From Paenibacillus sp. FSL R5-0912 (GTDB lineage Bacteria > Bacillota > Bacilli > Paenibacillales > Paenibacillaceae): a stretch of 64,000 nt of DNA. Where the stretch lies: assembly GCF_000758605.1 (NCBI RefSeq), contig NZ_CP009282.1, forward strand, positions 6,324,001 to 6,388,000, written 5' to 3'. Shown here one piece after another: positions 41,937 to 50,938 of the stretch. The stretch's first letter is position 1; every line of letters starts with the position of its first letter. The position numbers were made by a program, and so were the translations under genes. Under the pieces are notes generated by a model that had not been told where the DNA came from, did not search any database, and saw only the letters and a program-made list of their open reading frames with translations.

Positions 41937-43514
41937 TTAAGATCCCAATTGACCCAATGGAGTATAAATCTCCACTTCACCATCAATACTCACAACCAAC
42001 TTCTCAATCAGCTTGGATATAACTATTCTCATTTCGTCCAAATGAGCGAAATCCAGATCAACAAGGCTTTCCAATGCTGCTCTAATCTCATCGTAAACTT
42101 TGTCCATATTGATTTGTTCTTCCTTATTCTGAGATGTCTTTGCTATTAAAGATTGCAGTGAGACAATCTCCTCTTCATACTGTTGTTTTTCAAACCGATA
42201 TTGTTCTTCATCGATCTCCCCGAGAATGTTCTGTTTTCTCAATTCGAACAACAACTTACGGTTTCCTTGGATAGCCTTCTCCAACTTCTTTAGATCCTTA
42301 TCCATATCAATGGCTGACTTCTTCCTCAAAATTCTTTCTTTACTTTCCGTGGTTTCTGTCTCAACGTTTATCACTCGCTTCAACTTCTTGCTCACTTCAT
42401 TGATGACGGTATCTCTAAAATTGTTGTAAGGAATCCAGGCATTGTTGACACAGCCTGTCTCTCCTTGCCTTCTCCTGGTGGAGCAGATCAAATAACGGTA
42501 TTCTGGACCGTCCTTCCTCGACTTCCCTTTACAGGTCACTAGAGAGGCCCCACAGTGCTTGCAAAAGATGATACCAGCAAACACATTCACTCGATTCCTG
42601 ACGCCTCCACGCCTTCCTCCTCCACGTTTTAAGCGAATCTCCTGCGCAAGTTCGAACGTTTTATCGTCAATTATGGCTTCATGAGTTTGTTCGGCTGATC
42701 TTTCCCATTTTGCCTTTTCCCTCTGTACTTGTTTTTTGCTTCGGTCAGACATGTTGTTGATGTCATTATAGACCTTTTTCACTTCGTATTTACCAAAGAC
42801 ATTCTGCCCTGTATACACCTCGTTGGTTAGAATTCTCTGAATTGTCGTAATACCCCAAACTCCACCTTTCGGAGAAGGAATCTCCATATCCTTATTAAGG
42901 TACTGTACAATTGCCTTTTCCCCCATCTTTCGGGATACATATAAATGGAAGATGAGTTCGACGATATAACTATAATTTTCATCAGGTGCAAGAGTCTTTT
43001 TATCACTACTCACGATTTTTCTATATCCAAAAGGAGCAACACTTCCTGTAAAATTCCCTTTTAGCGCGGACTGCCTAATACCACGTTTCGATGAAAGACT
43101 GATCTGTTCGCTGAGTTTCTGATTCACTGCGGAAATGATCTGAAATTTGAGCTCATCATTATCCTTTAGCGAATCAAAGCCTTCTTCAATAGAAATCAAT
43201 CGGATGCCTAAAGCATCCACCAAGATCCTCTTTAGGTTAAGTGAGTCAAGCGTGTCTCTTGAGAAGCGTGAAAGTGAAGCGAATATTATGGTACCAAAAT
43301 ACTTGGATTTGGCATCCTGGATCAATTTCTGAATCTCTTCCCTTGCTACGATGGATGTTCCTGTGTCACGATCTTCATAAGAATACTGTACATCTAAGTC
43401 AAGCACTCTTGCCTTTTCTTCACAGAGCCCCCTCTGGTGCTCAGGGCTGTCTTTTTGGGAGTCTTTTGTGGTAGATACACGTACATATATGGCTGTTACA
43501 TTAGGATTTATCAT
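41937..43514 (-). CDS. large serine recombinase (site-specific, resolvase/invertase catalytic domain)
   Basis: 525 codons. Catalytic N-terminal domain: TAIYVRVSTTKDSQKDSPEH (nucleophile Ser in RVST), YEDRDTGTSIVAREEIQKLI, IIFASLSRFSRDTLDSL. The recombinase domain follows (GSVAPFGYRKIVSSD, LTNEVYTGQNVFGKYEVKKV), then a zinc ribbon (GIIFCKHCGASLV, LICSTRRRQGETGC) and a coiled-coil C terminus. A candidate for gerE element excision, like SpoIVCA of skin. A 52-codon ORF ends 20 bp upstream and may be cotranscribed. Confidence 0.93.
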   Translation of the reverse strand: MINPNVTAIYVRVSTTKDSQKDSPEHQRGLCEEKARVLDLDVQYSYEDRDTGTSIVAREEIQKLIQDAKSKYFGTIIFASLSRFSRDTLDSLNLKRILVDALGIRLISIEEGFDSLKDNDELKFQIISAVNQKLSEQISLSSKRGIRQSALKGNFTGSVAPFGYRKIVSSDKKTLAPDENYSYIVELIFHLYVSRKMGEKAIVQYLNKDMEIPSPKGGVWGITTIQRILTNEVYTGQNVFGKYEVKKVYNDINNMSDRSKKQVQREKAKWERSAEQTHEAIIDDKTFELAQEIRLKRGGGRRGGVRNRVNVFAGIIFCKHCGASLVTCKGKSRKDGPEYRYLICSTRRRQGETGCVNNAWIPYNNFRDTVINEVSKKLKRVINVETETTESKERILRKKSAIDMDKDLKKLEKAIQGNRKLLFELRKQNILGEIDEEQYRFEKQQYEEEIVSLQSLIAKTSQNKEEQINMDKVYDEIRAALESLVDLDFAHLDEMRIVISKLIEKLVVSIDGEVEIYTPLGQLGS

Positions 43515-43533
43515 CTGAAAATCACCTGATTCA

Positions 43534-43692
43534 TCATGGTTGTCTGTCCTTAGAAGTCTCCCTATTATAGCTCATACCAGGATGTTTGGAGAGCACCTTG
43601 CGAATGGTATCATCAACCAATTCTTCAATAATTCTTTCAAGTGCCTTTTCCTTTTCAACGGACTTAAAAACGACCTTAAGCTGCACAGACAT
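43534..43692 (-). CDS. small basic protein upstream of serine recombinase (candidate directionality factor)
   Basis: 52 codons: MSVQLKVVFKSVEKEKALER, then IIEELVDDTIRKVLSKHPGM, SYNRETSKDRQP. Ribosome site AGAGG is close to the ATG. Ends 20 bp before the recombinase start, same strand. Charged strand-helix product. Size and position resemble small recombination-directionality factors, but no family was recognised and this is an inference. Confidence 0.55.
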   Translation of the reverse strand: MSVQLKVVFKSVEKEKALERIIEELVDDTIRKVLSKHPGMSYNRETSKDRQP

Positions 43693-43822
43693 CACCTCTG
43701 GTTATGCCTATTACGAACTAAGATTGTCCTATTCCATTAGATTTCGTATTCTAATGTGTTCAAAGTGATAATGCTTTCCGCTGCTCCATATAATCTGATA
43801 ACGAATATATTCCAGAGTAAAT

Positions 43823-43877
43823 ATGAAGTTAACTCAGTTAACCTGGATTATAAGGTAAACCCAAGTTAATCTTCATA
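43823..43877. promoter_or_regulatory. long hyphenated inverted repeat before the coiled-coil pseudogene
   Basis: ATGAAGTTAACTCAGTTAACCT and, 5-6 bp later, its imperfect inverse AGGTAAACCCAAGTTAATCT then TCAT. With the GTTAAC just before the ATG at 43895 this gives four TTAAC-type units. Probable operator or centromere-like site of the adjacent DNA-binding protein. Confidence 0.5.
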
Positions 43878-43894
43878 TAGAGAGGGGGTTAACA

Positions 43895-44657
43895 TGGCAT
43901 CAGAAACATTGGAGTTAAGGTGAACCCAGAAATTAAAGAAAAAGTCTCACATGATTGCGGTATCAGGACTATCCAGCAAGGAATGGTTTGAAAGCGTGAT
44001 TACCTTATATGAACTTCAGACGTACAAGCAGCATGACAGTGCGAAGAAATATTTAAGTGACTTGGAAATCCTTCAGGAGCACACCTCACGAATTAATGAA
44101 ATATTTTCCTCTTTAATCAAAAAAGTTATTTTGATGATAACAACTACACCTCAACAGAGATTGCAAAGGTTACCCTAGAGAAGCAGGGAATTATTGAAGA
44201 ACTTGAACAACTAGTACAATTTCTGAACAAAGAATTAACTGAGGTCAATCGTGAATTATCAGAGACTCATAAATCGTGGAAGCAATTGGATGAACTGTGT
44301 AGTGCACAGAAAGAGACAATATTCCATCTACAATCTGAACTTGAACGTCAGAACGCTCGAATCTCAAAGTTCAATCAGGAAGAATTCGACATGTTGACCA
44401 ATGAACTTAGGGGATTAAAACAAACGCTAGAAATTGCAACATTGCGTCATGAAAAAGAAATTCAAGAATTGATTGCTCAACACCAACAGGAAGTTATTGA
44501 GAAATATTTGAGCAATTCGAAATCAACTGGAGAAAGACAAAAAGGAAGGCCACCGAAGAAGGCAGTTCAGGAAGCGTCTTTGCCTATAGAAGTGCCGTCG
44601 ATTCAGGAAAGTTCGAGTAATAACGCCTACAACAAAGATCATGATGACGAAAGGTAA
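43895..44657 (+). pseudogene. frameshifted coiled-coil DNA-binding protein gene
   Basis: Strong ribosome site GAGAGGGGG and ATG at 43895, but the frame MASETLELR stops after nine codons. Continuing in shifted frames gives VNPEIKEKVS, SGLSSKEWFESVITLYELQT, then after an A6 run near 44121 SYFDDNNYTSTEIAKVTLEK, and a long coiled coil ending in the AT-hook-like GERQKGRPPKKAVQ. Two frame changes are needed to read one ~250-residue protein like KfrA-type or partition accessory proteins. Real decay or sequence error at the homopolymers cannot be told apart here. Confidence 0.65.
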
Positions 44658-44732
44658 CCGTTCTCAAATATCAAAGGTGACAGCCTATGTCTTATAATGA
44701 GCCATCATTTTTTTAAATTGAGAAAAACAGAA

Positions 44733-44776
44733 AAATGGCACGCAAACTTATATTACGTTTGCACGCCATTTTTCTA
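44733..44776. terminator. bidirectional terminator downstream of the helicase gene
   Basis: AAAAATGGCACGCAAAC and GTTTGCACGCCATTTTT flank TTATATTAC, giving a long stem with A and T runs on both sides. Confidence 0.85.
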
Positions 44777-44789
44777 ATTAAACATTTTC

Positions 44790-47700
44790 TTAAACCAAGT
44801 ACCTTATTGATTCTAGATAATTCTCAAGTCGATTGACTTCAAATCTCCGCTTTTTGAACCACTCTTGTGACCAAATTCTATAAATTTTCCATCCAAGCCC
44901 CTCCAAAACTTGCTGACGAAGTCGATCTCTATCCCGCGCGACTTTTGAACTGTGATAAGCCTTTCCATCGCATTCAATGCCCAACAGAAACTTATTGTCA
45001 TTGAGTGGATCAACAATAGCTAAATCAATTCGATATCCTGAGCAGCCAACTTGAGTTTTAACTTTGTATCCCATGTCCGTAAGAACGTTGAATACATCCT
45101 CTTCAAAAGGTGAGTCAAACTCCATCTCTTCATGTGCTGTCATGCTGATCGGCAACTTGCCATCCATAGTGGCTTGCATATAATCCTTTAGCAAACGCAA
45201 ACCAGTATTCCCGCTTACTTTTGTATCAGATAAATCAGATGGCTTTAAGGAACTAATTAACTTCATATGATATTTGGCTCTGGTAACAGCTACATTTAAC
45301 CGTCTTTCTCCACGAGTTTTGCTTAATGGTCCAAAATTGTAATGCAACGTTTGATCAGCTGCCTTAGCATAGCCCACACTTAAGAAAATGACGTCACGTT
45401 CATCACCTTGAACATTCTCCAGACTTTTGATGAAAAACTCTTCATGAGCCCCTTCTTGAAAGAAACGTTCAAATAACGTATTTGCATTTCTTAGTATGGT
45501 CAGTTCATTCTCTATAGCAGAAGCTTGAGCCTCACTGAACGCAATCACTCCTAGAGATTGATTAGGGTGTTCTTTAAAATGCTCAATTACTAAATTAGCA
45601 ATCTGTTCTGCTTCTTTTTTATTCGTTTTATTTCCGCCTCGATCGTAAACACCATCTTTAACATAAACAAATTCTGTTCCCAGATAAGGTCCATTATCCG
45701 AACTTGGGAAAGTAATCAAATTGTTGTGATAAAAAGCCTCATTCGAAAAAGTGATTAACGACTCATGTTTACTACGATAATGCCAACGTAAATTAATCGG
45801 AGGGAGAACATGAGCGCACTCATCCAGAATACTTTCATATGAAACTTCTTGATCCTCTTCTTGTTCGTCATCGAAATCTTCTTCTATCGTACTGCTATGG
45901 AAAAAATTCGTTGGAGGTAATTGTTTAGTATCACCTACAACAATCAACTGTTTTCCACGTACAATAGCTCCGATTGCATCCTCTGAGAATATTTGTGATG
46001 CTTCATCGAATATCACTAAATCAAACTGAATTACAGAAGCATCCAAAAATTGACTTACAGACAACGGGCTCATAAGTAAACATGGTTTTACCTCCATGAA
46101 TAAAGGTGCTGTAAGATTTAAAAGTTTTCTTATCGGATAGTGTCTTTTTTTCTTTCCTATTTCCGCTTGTATGATTTGAAGTTCTCTACGAAACGCAAGC
46201 GAATTTATCGCGTGATTTCGATTTGATTCTAATCTTTCCTTTATACGGAGGACGTTCAACTGATTGCTCTTTACATCCAGTTTTCTAAAAGAAGTCACAT
46301 CAGTATTCATTGCGTCTGCATCAAAGTCAAATAAAAGCGGTTCATTTTTATAAATTTTATCTAGCCAAAGTGTAAAGAATCTCTTTTGGAATAGATCTTT
46401 AAACGTGAAATCGCCAATATTCTCATTTTTTATTGCAAGCATAAATTTGCCGAGACCTAAATTAGATGCAATGTCTTCAAGACGTCGATATCTGATCCAG
46501 TCTTCCAAAAGATCAATTGAATCAATACGTATTTCCGAAAAGTGAATAAGATCCTCCAATTTGAGCTCAGAGAAATCAAATTCTTTGAAGATAACAGATA
46601 CAGTAAAATACAAATGCAGATTTTTTTTTAGGTTCATGTTTTTTTCATATTCTTTTTCCGCCTGCTCTAACCACTCCATGATGTGGACTTTTTTTCCTTT
46701 TCCTTCTGAAGTAACATAATTCAGCAACTTAGACGGCATCGCCATATTAGCAAACAAGTTATGCCATTCATCCGTCCATGCTAGTGCATCAAAGATTTGT
46801 TCCCAATTCGTGTTGTACCCAGTGAATCGATCACCGAATACAACTTTAAGATTCTCCAATTCACTATCGATAATCTGTTTATACATTTTGACTTGGACTG
46901 CCATCTCTAATGTATTTTTAATCTCGTCGAATGTTAAGTCAGTGTCCACAAAATATGAGCTAAGTTTAGAGAATCCATACTGCCAATCTTCGACTTGGCG
47001 TTTTATTAATTTAAGTGTATTTCCAAATTCAGCATATGGCCAATATAATTCTGGACCTTCGTAACCCGAAAAGAATTTTGGCAGTGCCTCCCGATACTTT
47101 GGAATTTCTTTTTCAATGGTACTTAAACATTGCACCAGGGGAGTTACATCAACATGAACTCCCTCTCCACAGAGCATTGTTGTTTTAAATTCTTTAGTAA
47201 TCTGAACATTACTTTTAAATAACAAAGTGAATTCTTCGATAAACCTAAAAAACTTATCCCATTCCGTATCATTACCTTTAAAAGAACTCCCCAGAATATT
47301 AATGTTATTTTCGAAACTTTCGTCTAGCTCCTTGGATTGTTGCTTAAGGATAATCTTATTTTTCAAATCTTGTTTTAAGGAAATCACACTCAGATTCATT
47401 GGATTCTGAAGATGACAACTAAATTCATCCACAAAATTAAAATACGCATCCACATTTTCCGATTCAATTTGAAGCTTAGTAAATAATTGTTCTGTATTAA
47501 TCTTTGAAGCATCCGAACCAAATAAACTAATTAAATTTGGATACTCATTGTGAATTCGATTGATGATATGTTTCAAATCGGCACATATTTGTTTCAAATG
47601 GGCAAAAGAAGACGTCAGCAACTCGACTTTACCCGCAGGTCTAAGTAGTAGTTCTCTTAACGATACAGTTAGGCTACGTCCTTGATGCCATTCTACAATC

Positions 47701-50567
47701 TCTTTTGTAGTTGATAGCGCTTGTTCGATGGAAGACCAACTTGTATCAGACAACTGGTAATGCCACCCCAGCGATGTTTGAAATTCAGATTCCTTTTTTT
47801 CAATGGACTTCTTGTAATCCAATACTCGTTTTATGTTACGAACGTACTTTTGAAACGTATCAAAGTCTAATTTCTCATTGGATTTCAGATTAGCCCTTAG
47901 CCATTTTAAATCCTTTTTATAGGAACCATTAAAGACCCTTAAAAATGACTGGTATGGTCCCTCACACCGTTCAAAAATATCGTAAATGCGCTCATCATAC
48001 ACTTCTTCTTCAAATAATTTAGTGGATTTATCAAATTCAATTTGATATTTACTAAATAACTCCCTACCCTCTCGAATAGTCGTTTGTATACCATGATAAT
48101 TATTTAAGTTGAACCAACTTTCCTGTGGCTTTGGAGATTTCTCGATAAATCGAATCACAATTTCTAGATTATCAATCAAGGAGATGTTGGTTATTTCCAT
48201 TCCGAATAGTGACTCAAATTCTGTTTTATATGTGTTTAATAATTTAGTTTTACTGAAAAAATCCCCGAGTAATCCTTTCACCTTTGATTTTTGATCATAC
48301 AAAATAACATCCTCTGTTCCTGATCTTTGAGTGTTTCTAAATGGCTCAACTAGGGACTCTTTAACTTCGAAATCAATCAAAGCCTTTTCAGCATTGATCT
48401 CTAAAAAAGATGGCTTATATTGAGATAACAAATCGCCTCGTAATGCTGCATTCTCTAAGTACTTTTCCTTTAATTTCATGGCTTGATTTAAAACATTTGC
48501 TAGATGGTTTACATCGAACCAGATCTCTGTTGGAGTTACACTTTGGTTTAGCAAAGAAAGATAAATTAACAACTGGTTTAGTTCTTTAGCATCTTTCAAC
48601 TCGTGTATTCCAAGACTAGAGGCTATTTCAGCATAATTAGAGGCATTGGAGAGAACAGGCAGGATATCTTCGATCCCATTTATTAATGCACTTTGGGTTA
48701 ACAAAAGTTCGTTCAGTTTTGTTTCAGGAATCATCGAAATAAACTGTTCATTTTCAATATATAGTTCGTTATAAAAATCTTGAAGGCGGCTTTCCTCCAA
48801 TATATCTTCATTGACCTTTGTGGTTAACTCCTTTTTTTCATCAAGAAATGTTGAAAATCTCTCTTGATAATTTTTAGCATCATTAATGATCTGGGAGATA
48901 TTCCCCCTATCAAACCAACCCACTGGAGGCATGGGAGAATGCTTAGCCATGTCCAATATGTTAGTTGCCTTCTTTAATTCATCTAGCGTAGAAATCTGTA
49001 ACCCAGTAAATGATTGTATATTTGATACAACTTCAGTCGTGTATTCCAATTGATTTTTCATCTTTTCAAGAAACTTTTTCACTTTAGATTTTATTTCAAG
49101 CGAGAAGCTCTCGTCGTTATAGCCTTCCCATGGGTGAAAGTCAGATTTATACACAGTGGCCCGATAACGTTCAAGATCAGCCAGCAATCTATAAATTGAT
49201 TCAAGCTCAGTAGTTGGGCTAATGTTGAAGTCCACTGTGAATTCAGGGACGTTTTGCAACCTAGAAAGTATTCCGTGTATTTCGTATACTGTCATGTCAT
49301 ACGGTTCTCTGGCTAAATGAACCTTTTCTGAATATGTATTTAGTTTTTCCCTGATGACGTTTATTTCGCCGTATACTTCTTTGGATATTTTCCTATTTGA
49401 TCCCTGAATATTTAACACATGGTTTATTTCATCTAAAACCTGTCTTTTATTGGCTTTTTGACTATGCATCTCAATACAAAAATCTCCTAACCCTTCACTC
49501 TCTAGGCGACTTTTCACTACATTTAATGCGGCCATTTTCTCACTTACAAATAGAACCTTTTTGTTGTTTGCTAAGTTCTCTGCAATAATATTGGAGATGG
49601 TTTGGCTCTTCCCAGTGCCTGGTGGACCCTGAAGAACAAAGCTCATCTCATTTTTAGCAGCCAATATTGCTTGCTGCTGGCTTGAGTCCGCATCGAGTAT
49701 ATTGAATATTTCATGGGAAGGGACCTCCCGATCCATACTGGTTTCATCAGGAATTCGTGTGTGATCGAATGTTTGTTTTCTGCTTTCCTCATTAGAAACA
49801 CCTGCAATTTCTCTGATCAGTGGATGACTTTCGATTATATTTTTATAAGTCTCCATGTCTTTGTACATAACCAGCTTGTTAAAAGAAAACAACGATAAAT
49901 AAACGTCCTCTTCGACGCCCCAACCCTCAAGATTAATAATAAGTTCTCTTATTTCTCCCCATAATTGATTAACGTTAATACTTGCTGGATCTTCAGGGAG
50001 CTCAGGTAAGGTAATACCATGCTGCTCTTGCAACATATGTGCTAAGAAGGGATTGATCACAATCTCATCTTCAAACTGATTTAATGTAAACGGGGCATTC
50101 GCACTAATTCTTTTTAAGGTTACAGGCACCAGCAGTAAAGGCGCAAAGAAATCTGATGTAGACGAGAGCTGTGTTTCTTTCCATTTCAAAAGTCCAAATG
50201 ATAAGTACGAAATATTTATCCCTTGTTCGTTCATTCGGGTCTTTGCAGCCGTTCTAAGTTTATTTAAGGTCTTATTATAATTTTGAATTTCTTCGGCAAT
50301 TCGTTTCTTCTTCTCAAGTTCTTCAATCGCCATTAATTTGATTTTTTCAACTTGCTGAGTATATTGGGTAACCAATTTATTACAGTCCAATTGCTTTTCT
50401 TCCCCAACGAGTGACTTGTATAAGTATGAAGGGGTATCTAAAAAATTTACGCTATTGGTTTTCTTTGGCTTAAAATTGAGCAATGTGTTCCTCTTACTCA
50501 TATCGATGAGGTTCTTTTTCCAATTCGCTATTCGATTTGATAACTGCTGTTCGATTTGATTGTCCAT
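44790..50567 (-). CDS. DUF4011 SF1 helicase with C-terminal Vsr-like (MTES/DUF559) endonuclease domain
   Basis: 1925 codons from ATG 50565-50567, with AGGTGG 6 bp upstream. Domain order: DUF4011-like N terminus (IANWKKNLIDMSKRNTLLNF), Walker A SFVLQGPPGTGKSQTISNII (~313), a very long middle insertion with coiled coils, helicase motif II FDLVIFDEASQIFSEDA, motif III VVGDTKQLPPTNFF, motif IV LRWHYRSKHESLI, motifs V-VI ENVQGDERDVIFLSVGYAK and RRLNVAVTRAKYH. The last ~110 residues are a Vsr/MTES-type nuclease (YRIDLAIVDP, LLGIECDGKAYHSSK, RDRLRQQVLEGLGWKIYRIW). Same architecture as the single-gene Hhe-type antiphage system (DUF4011-helicase-Vsr). Cargo of the gerE element. Confidence 0.9.
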   Translation of the reverse strand: MDNQIEQQLSNRIANWKKNLIDMSKRNTLLNFKPKKTNSVNFLDTPSYLYKSLVGEEKQLDCNKLVTQYTQQVEKIKLMAIEELEKKKRIAEEIQNYNKTLNKLRTAAKTRMNEQGINISYLSFGLLKWKETQLSSTSDFFAPLLLVPVTLKRISANAPFTLNQFEDEIVINPFLAHMLQEQHGITLPELPEDPASINVNQLWGEIRELIINLEGWGVEEDVYLSLFSFNKLVMYKDMETYKNIIESHPLIREIAGVSNEESRKQTFDHTRIPDETSMDREVPSHEIFNILDADSSQQQAILAAKNEMSFVLQGPPGTGKSQTISNIIAENLANNKKVLFVSEKMAALNVVKSRLESEGLGDFCIEMHSQKANKRQVLDEINHVLNIQGSNRKISKEVYGEINVIREKLNTYSEKVHLAREPYDMTVYEIHGILSRLQNVPEFTVDFNISPTTELESIYRLLADLERYRATVYKSDFHPWEGYNDESFSLEIKSKVKKFLEKMKNQLEYTTEVVSNIQSFTGLQISTLDELKKATNILDMAKHSPMPPVGWFDRGNISQIINDAKNYQERFSTFLDEKKELTTKVNEDILEESRLQDFYNELYIENEQFISMIPETKLNELLLTQSALINGIEDILPVLSNASNYAEIASSLGIHELKDAKELNQLLIYLSLLNQSVTPTEIWFDVNHLANVLNQAMKLKEKYLENAALRGDLLSQYKPSFLEINAEKALIDFEVKESLVEPFRNTQRSGTEDVILYDQKSKVKGLLGDFFSKTKLLNTYKTEFESLFGMEITNISLIDNLEIVIRFIEKSPKPQESWFNLNNYHGIQTTIREGRELFSKYQIEFDKSTKLFEEEVYDERIYDIFERCEGPYQSFLRVFNGSYKKDLKWLRANLKSNEKLDFDTFQKYVRNIKRVLDYKKSIEKKESEFQTSLGWHYQLSDTSWSSIEQALSTTKEIVEWHQGRSLTVSLRELLLRPAGKVELLTSSFAHLKQICADLKHIINRIHNEYPNLISLFGSDASKINTEQLFTKLQIESENVDAYFNFVDEFSCHLQNPMNLSVISLKQDLKNKIILKQQSKELDESFENNINILGSSFKGNDTEWDKFFRFIEEFTLLFKSNVQITKEFKTTMLCGEGVHVDVTPLVQCLSTIEKEIPKYREALPKFFSGYEGPELYWPYAEFGNTLKLIKRQVEDWQYGFSKLSSYFVDTDLTFDEIKNTLEMAVQVKMYKQIIDSELENLKVVFGDRFTGYNTNWEQIFDALAWTDEWHNLFANMAMPSKLLNYVTSEGKGKKVHIMEWLEQAEKEYEKNMNLKKNLHLYFTVSVIFKEFDFSELKLEDLIHFSEIRIDSIDLLEDWIRYRRLEDIASNLGLGKFMLAIKNENIGDFTFKDLFQKRFFTLWLDKIYKNEPLLFDFDADAMNTDVTSFRKLDVKSNQLNVLRIKERLESNRNHAINSLAFRRELQIIQAEIGKKKRHYPIRKLLNLTAPLFMEVKPCLLMSPLSVSQFLDASVIQFDLVIFDEASQIFSEDAIGAIVRGKQLIVVGDTKQLPPTNFFHSSTIEEDFDDEQEEDQEVSYESILDECAHVLPPINLRWHYRSKHESLITFSNEAFYHNNLITFPSSDNGPYLGTEFVYVKDGVYDRGGNKTNKKEAEQIANLVIEHFKEHPNQSLGVIAFSEAQASAIENELTILRNANTLFERFFQEGAHEEFFIKSLENVQGDERDVIFLSVGYAKAADQTLHYNFGPLSKTRGERRLNVAVTRAKYHMKLISSLKPSDLSDTKVSGNTGLRLLKDYMQATMDGKLPISMTAHEEMEFDSPFEEDVFNVLTDMGYKVKTQVGCSGYRIDLAIVDPLNDNKFLLGIECDGKAYHSSKVARDRDRLRQQVLEGLGWKIYRIWSQEWFKKRRFEVNRLENYLESIRYLV

Positions 50568-50803
50568 TTTTATCCACCTATTCGGTATAAAGTCTGCTGA
50601 CCAGCACCAATACATTCAGCCAGTCCTATGATAATTAGGTAAATTGTACCACGCAGCTCATAGTAATAGAATACAGAATACTAGGAACGGTTAATTAATC
50701 ATTACCTAAGAACCGAGCTACTTATTTGGACGGTCATTCGATTATAACTTTTGAAACTAAGAAGCCTTATATACCGTAAGGTTTAAGGGGGGACGAGCCC
50801 TTT

Positions 50804-50861
50804 AAAAACTCGGTTTAATACAAGCTACGGGATCGAAAGGCTAATAAAAAACCGAGTTTTT
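50804..50861. terminator. hairpin in the spacer between recombinase and helicase genes
   Basis: AAAAACTCGGTTT (50804-50816) and AAACCGAGTTTTT (50848-50860) form a stem around ~30 bases, followed by TTATTT. Likely terminates the recombinase transcript. Two AAGAACCGAG copies (50707 and 50889 regions) also flank it. The rest of the 50568-50938 spacer shows nothing. Confidence 0.6.
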
Positions 50862-50938
50862 ATTTCACTACTATTCTAGCTTTCAACCCAAGAACCGAGG
50901 TAGAACAATAAAAAGACTTGCTTCATTATAGAAACAAG

